Shown piece after piece: positions 10,170 through 10,847 of a DNA stretch of 10,847 nt. Source of the DNA: Saccoglossus kowalevskii (Eukaryota > Hemichordata > Enteropneusta > Harrimaniidae). Each line of letters opens with the position of its first letter. The first letter of the stretch is position 1. Location of the stretch: NCBI RefSeq assembly GCF_000003605.2, contig NW_003128559.1, forward strand, positions 1-10,847, in the 5' to 3' direction. A program made the position numbers and the translations under genes. The notes under the pieces are model-generated. The model saw only the letters and a program-made list of their open reading frames with translations. It was not told the DNA's origin and made no database searches.

Positions 10170-10610
10170 GGTATCACCTTAAATACACTATGTGACCATT
10201 CCATTCAGTGGTATCACCTTAAATACACTATGTGACCATTCCATACAGTGGTATCACTTTAAATACACTATGTGACCATTCCATACAGTGGTATCACTTT
10301 AAATACACTATGTGACCATTCCATACAGTGGTATCACTTTAAATACACTATGTGACCATTCCATACAGTGGTATCACTTTAAATACACTATGTGACCATT
10401 CCATACAGTGGTATCACCTTAAATACACTATGTGACCATTCCATTCAGTGGTATCACCTTAAATACACTATGTGACCATTCCATACAGTGGTATTACTTT
10501 AAATACACTATGTGACCATTCCATACAGTGGTATCACTTTAAATACACTATGTGACCATTCCATACAGTGGTATCACTTTAAATACACTATGTGACCATT
10601 CCATACAGTG
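10170..10610. repeat. Local 240-bp tandem duplication (six units)
   Basis: The rare A-to-T change CCATTCAGTGG occurs only at 10205 and 10445, exactly 240 bp apart. The following letters are C-T-T-T in both. The second copy has one extra change, GTATTAC for GTATCAC near 10495. It looks like a recent duplication of a six-unit block. Confidence 0.85.
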
Positions 10611-10847
10611 GTACATGTATCACCTTAAATACACTATGTGACCATTCCATACAGTGGTATCACCTTAAATACACTATGTGACCATTCCATACAGTGGTAT
10701 CACTTTAAATACACTATGTGACCATTCCATACAGTGGTACATGTATCACCTTAAATACACTATGTGACCATTCCATACAGTGGTATCACCTTAAATACAC
10801 AATGTGACCATTCCATACAGTGGTATCACCTTAAATACACTATGTGA

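Larger units (their letters stand above)
105..10745. repeat. Series of 29 TACATGTA-type palindromes at unit bases 1-2 (46-bp units)
   Basis: At these places GGTATCAC has become GGTACATGTATCAC: the TA at the unit start is expanded to an 8-bp palindrome, adding 6 bp. Palindrome start positions are 105, 551, 757, 1003, 1374, 1536, 2182, 2714, 2920, 4012, 4138, 4346, 4552, 5324, 5530, 6255, 6421, 7267, 7633, 8205, 8331, 8777, 9023, 9229, 9395, 9842, 10006, 10612 and 10738. Twenty-five read TACATGTA, two read TACGTGTA (551 and 4346), and two read TACATATA (8777 and 9023). Spacing is always a whole number of units, between 3 and 27. The intervals 206, 246, 166 and 126 bp recur, as expected if blocks carrying the insertion were copied. 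All could descend from one insertion event. The form TA-CATG-TA resembles a TA target-site duplication around four bases; see findings. Confidence 0.95.
34..10847. repeat. 40-bp tandem repeat (minisatellite/satellite) array, about 265 units
   Basis: The unit is 40 bp: TATCACYTTAAATACACTAT followed directly by GTGACCATTCCATACAGTGG. It repeats head to tail without interruption from the left edge to the window end, where it is cut off. Base 7 is T or C in roughly equal numbers, and most other bases are the same in nearly every unit. Lengths vary through 6-bp palindromic insertions (46-bp units), two 38-bp units and a few 1-bp indels. Subtracting 34 insertions of 6 bp from about 10.8 kb leaves about 265 units. 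The unit has TAA and TGA on the + strand and TAG, TAA and TGA on the - strand. Because 40 and 46 both leave remainder 1 on division by 3, every frame meets a stop within about 120 bp, so the array is non-coding. Such arrays are typical of eukaryotic heterochromatin or intergenic minisatellites, but the location is not shown here. No known satellite family was recognised. Confidence 0.98.

Noticed and set aside
34-10847. CRISPR array
   Set aside because: Units are contiguous 40-bp copies with no unique spacers between them, and no cas-like gene is present.
34-10847. Protein-coding repeat (tandem amino-acid repeat gene)
   Set aside because: The unit holds stops on both strands, and 40- and 46-bp lengths shift frame by one each time, so every frame closes within about 120 bp.
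34-10847. Centromeric satellite with a CENP-B-type box
   Set aside because: The consensus has no CpG and nothing like the CG-containing box. A centromeric location cannot be shown from this window.
34-10847. Array of transcription-factor sites (TTTAAA, or GTGACC as a nuclear-receptor-like half-site)
   Set aside because: These short words occur in every unit simply because the unit repeats. Nothing independent supports regulatory use.
34-10847. Terminal inverted repeat of a Tc1/mariner-like element inside the unit (TACAGTGG ... CACTA)
   Set aside because: The words resemble TACAGTG-type ends, but the matching inverted part is only about three to five bases and there is no element body or transposase. 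I keep only the footprint idea for the palindromes.
34-10847. Plasmid iteron or viral homologous-region origin
   Set aside because: The repeat count is far too high, there are no replication genes, and no other origin features are visible.
34-10847. RNA genes (tRNA-like A/B boxes, SINE-derived unit)
   Set aside because: No B-box-like GGTTCGA word, no cloverleaf and no poly-T terminator is present in the unit.

Overview
The window holds no genes. Almost all of it, from about position 34 to the last base, is one head-to-tail tandem array of a 40-bp unit, about 265 copies, and the array runs off the right end. The consensus is the 20-mer TATCACYTTAAATACACTAT followed directly by GTGACCATTCCATACAGTGG. 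It is 35-37.5% GC, has no CpG, and has more C than G on the + strand. Positions 1-33 are AT-rich non-repeat DNA, so the window catches the left edge of the array.

The size, the homogeneity, and the lack of coding capacity, spacers or any recognisable prokaryotic gene point to a eukaryotic minisatellite/satellite array. The many TACATGTA palindromes remind me of marine invertebrate genomes such as molluscs, where I recall such motifs being common. That is weak inference, and the species cannot be read from this sequence.

The array has internal structure. (1) Unit base 7 is either T (TATCACTTT) or C (TATCACCTT), in roughly equal numbers, giving a readable binary string along the array. (2) Thirty-four times a TA dinucleotide of the unit has become an 8-bp TACATGTA-type palindrome (+6 bp). 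This happens 29 times at unit bases 1-2, four times at bases 13-14 and once at bases 18-19. (3) Rare private mutations recur at fixed offsets, and the T/C string and palindromes line up at the same offsets. Blocks of 5 to about 29 units have therefore been copied within the array. The clearest offsets are 2610, 1298, 3795, 4193, 2974, 246 and 240 bp.

Region by region: 1-33 is flank. Positions 34 to about 2100 are the more divergent left part, with several point variants, two adjacent 38-bp units and one heavily altered unit at 1003-1053. About 2014-6250 is a mosaic of large overlapping duplications marked by four rare double-palindrome units (the last of these lies at 8171). About 6250-9700 has further shuffled copies. 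About 9700-9940 has a cluster of 1-bp indels. About 10170-10610 has a young 240-bp tandem duplication. No ORF can exceed about 40 codons, because the unit carries stops on both strands and both 40 and 46 bp shift the frame by one. I see no CRISPR array, RNA gene, intact transposon or promoter.
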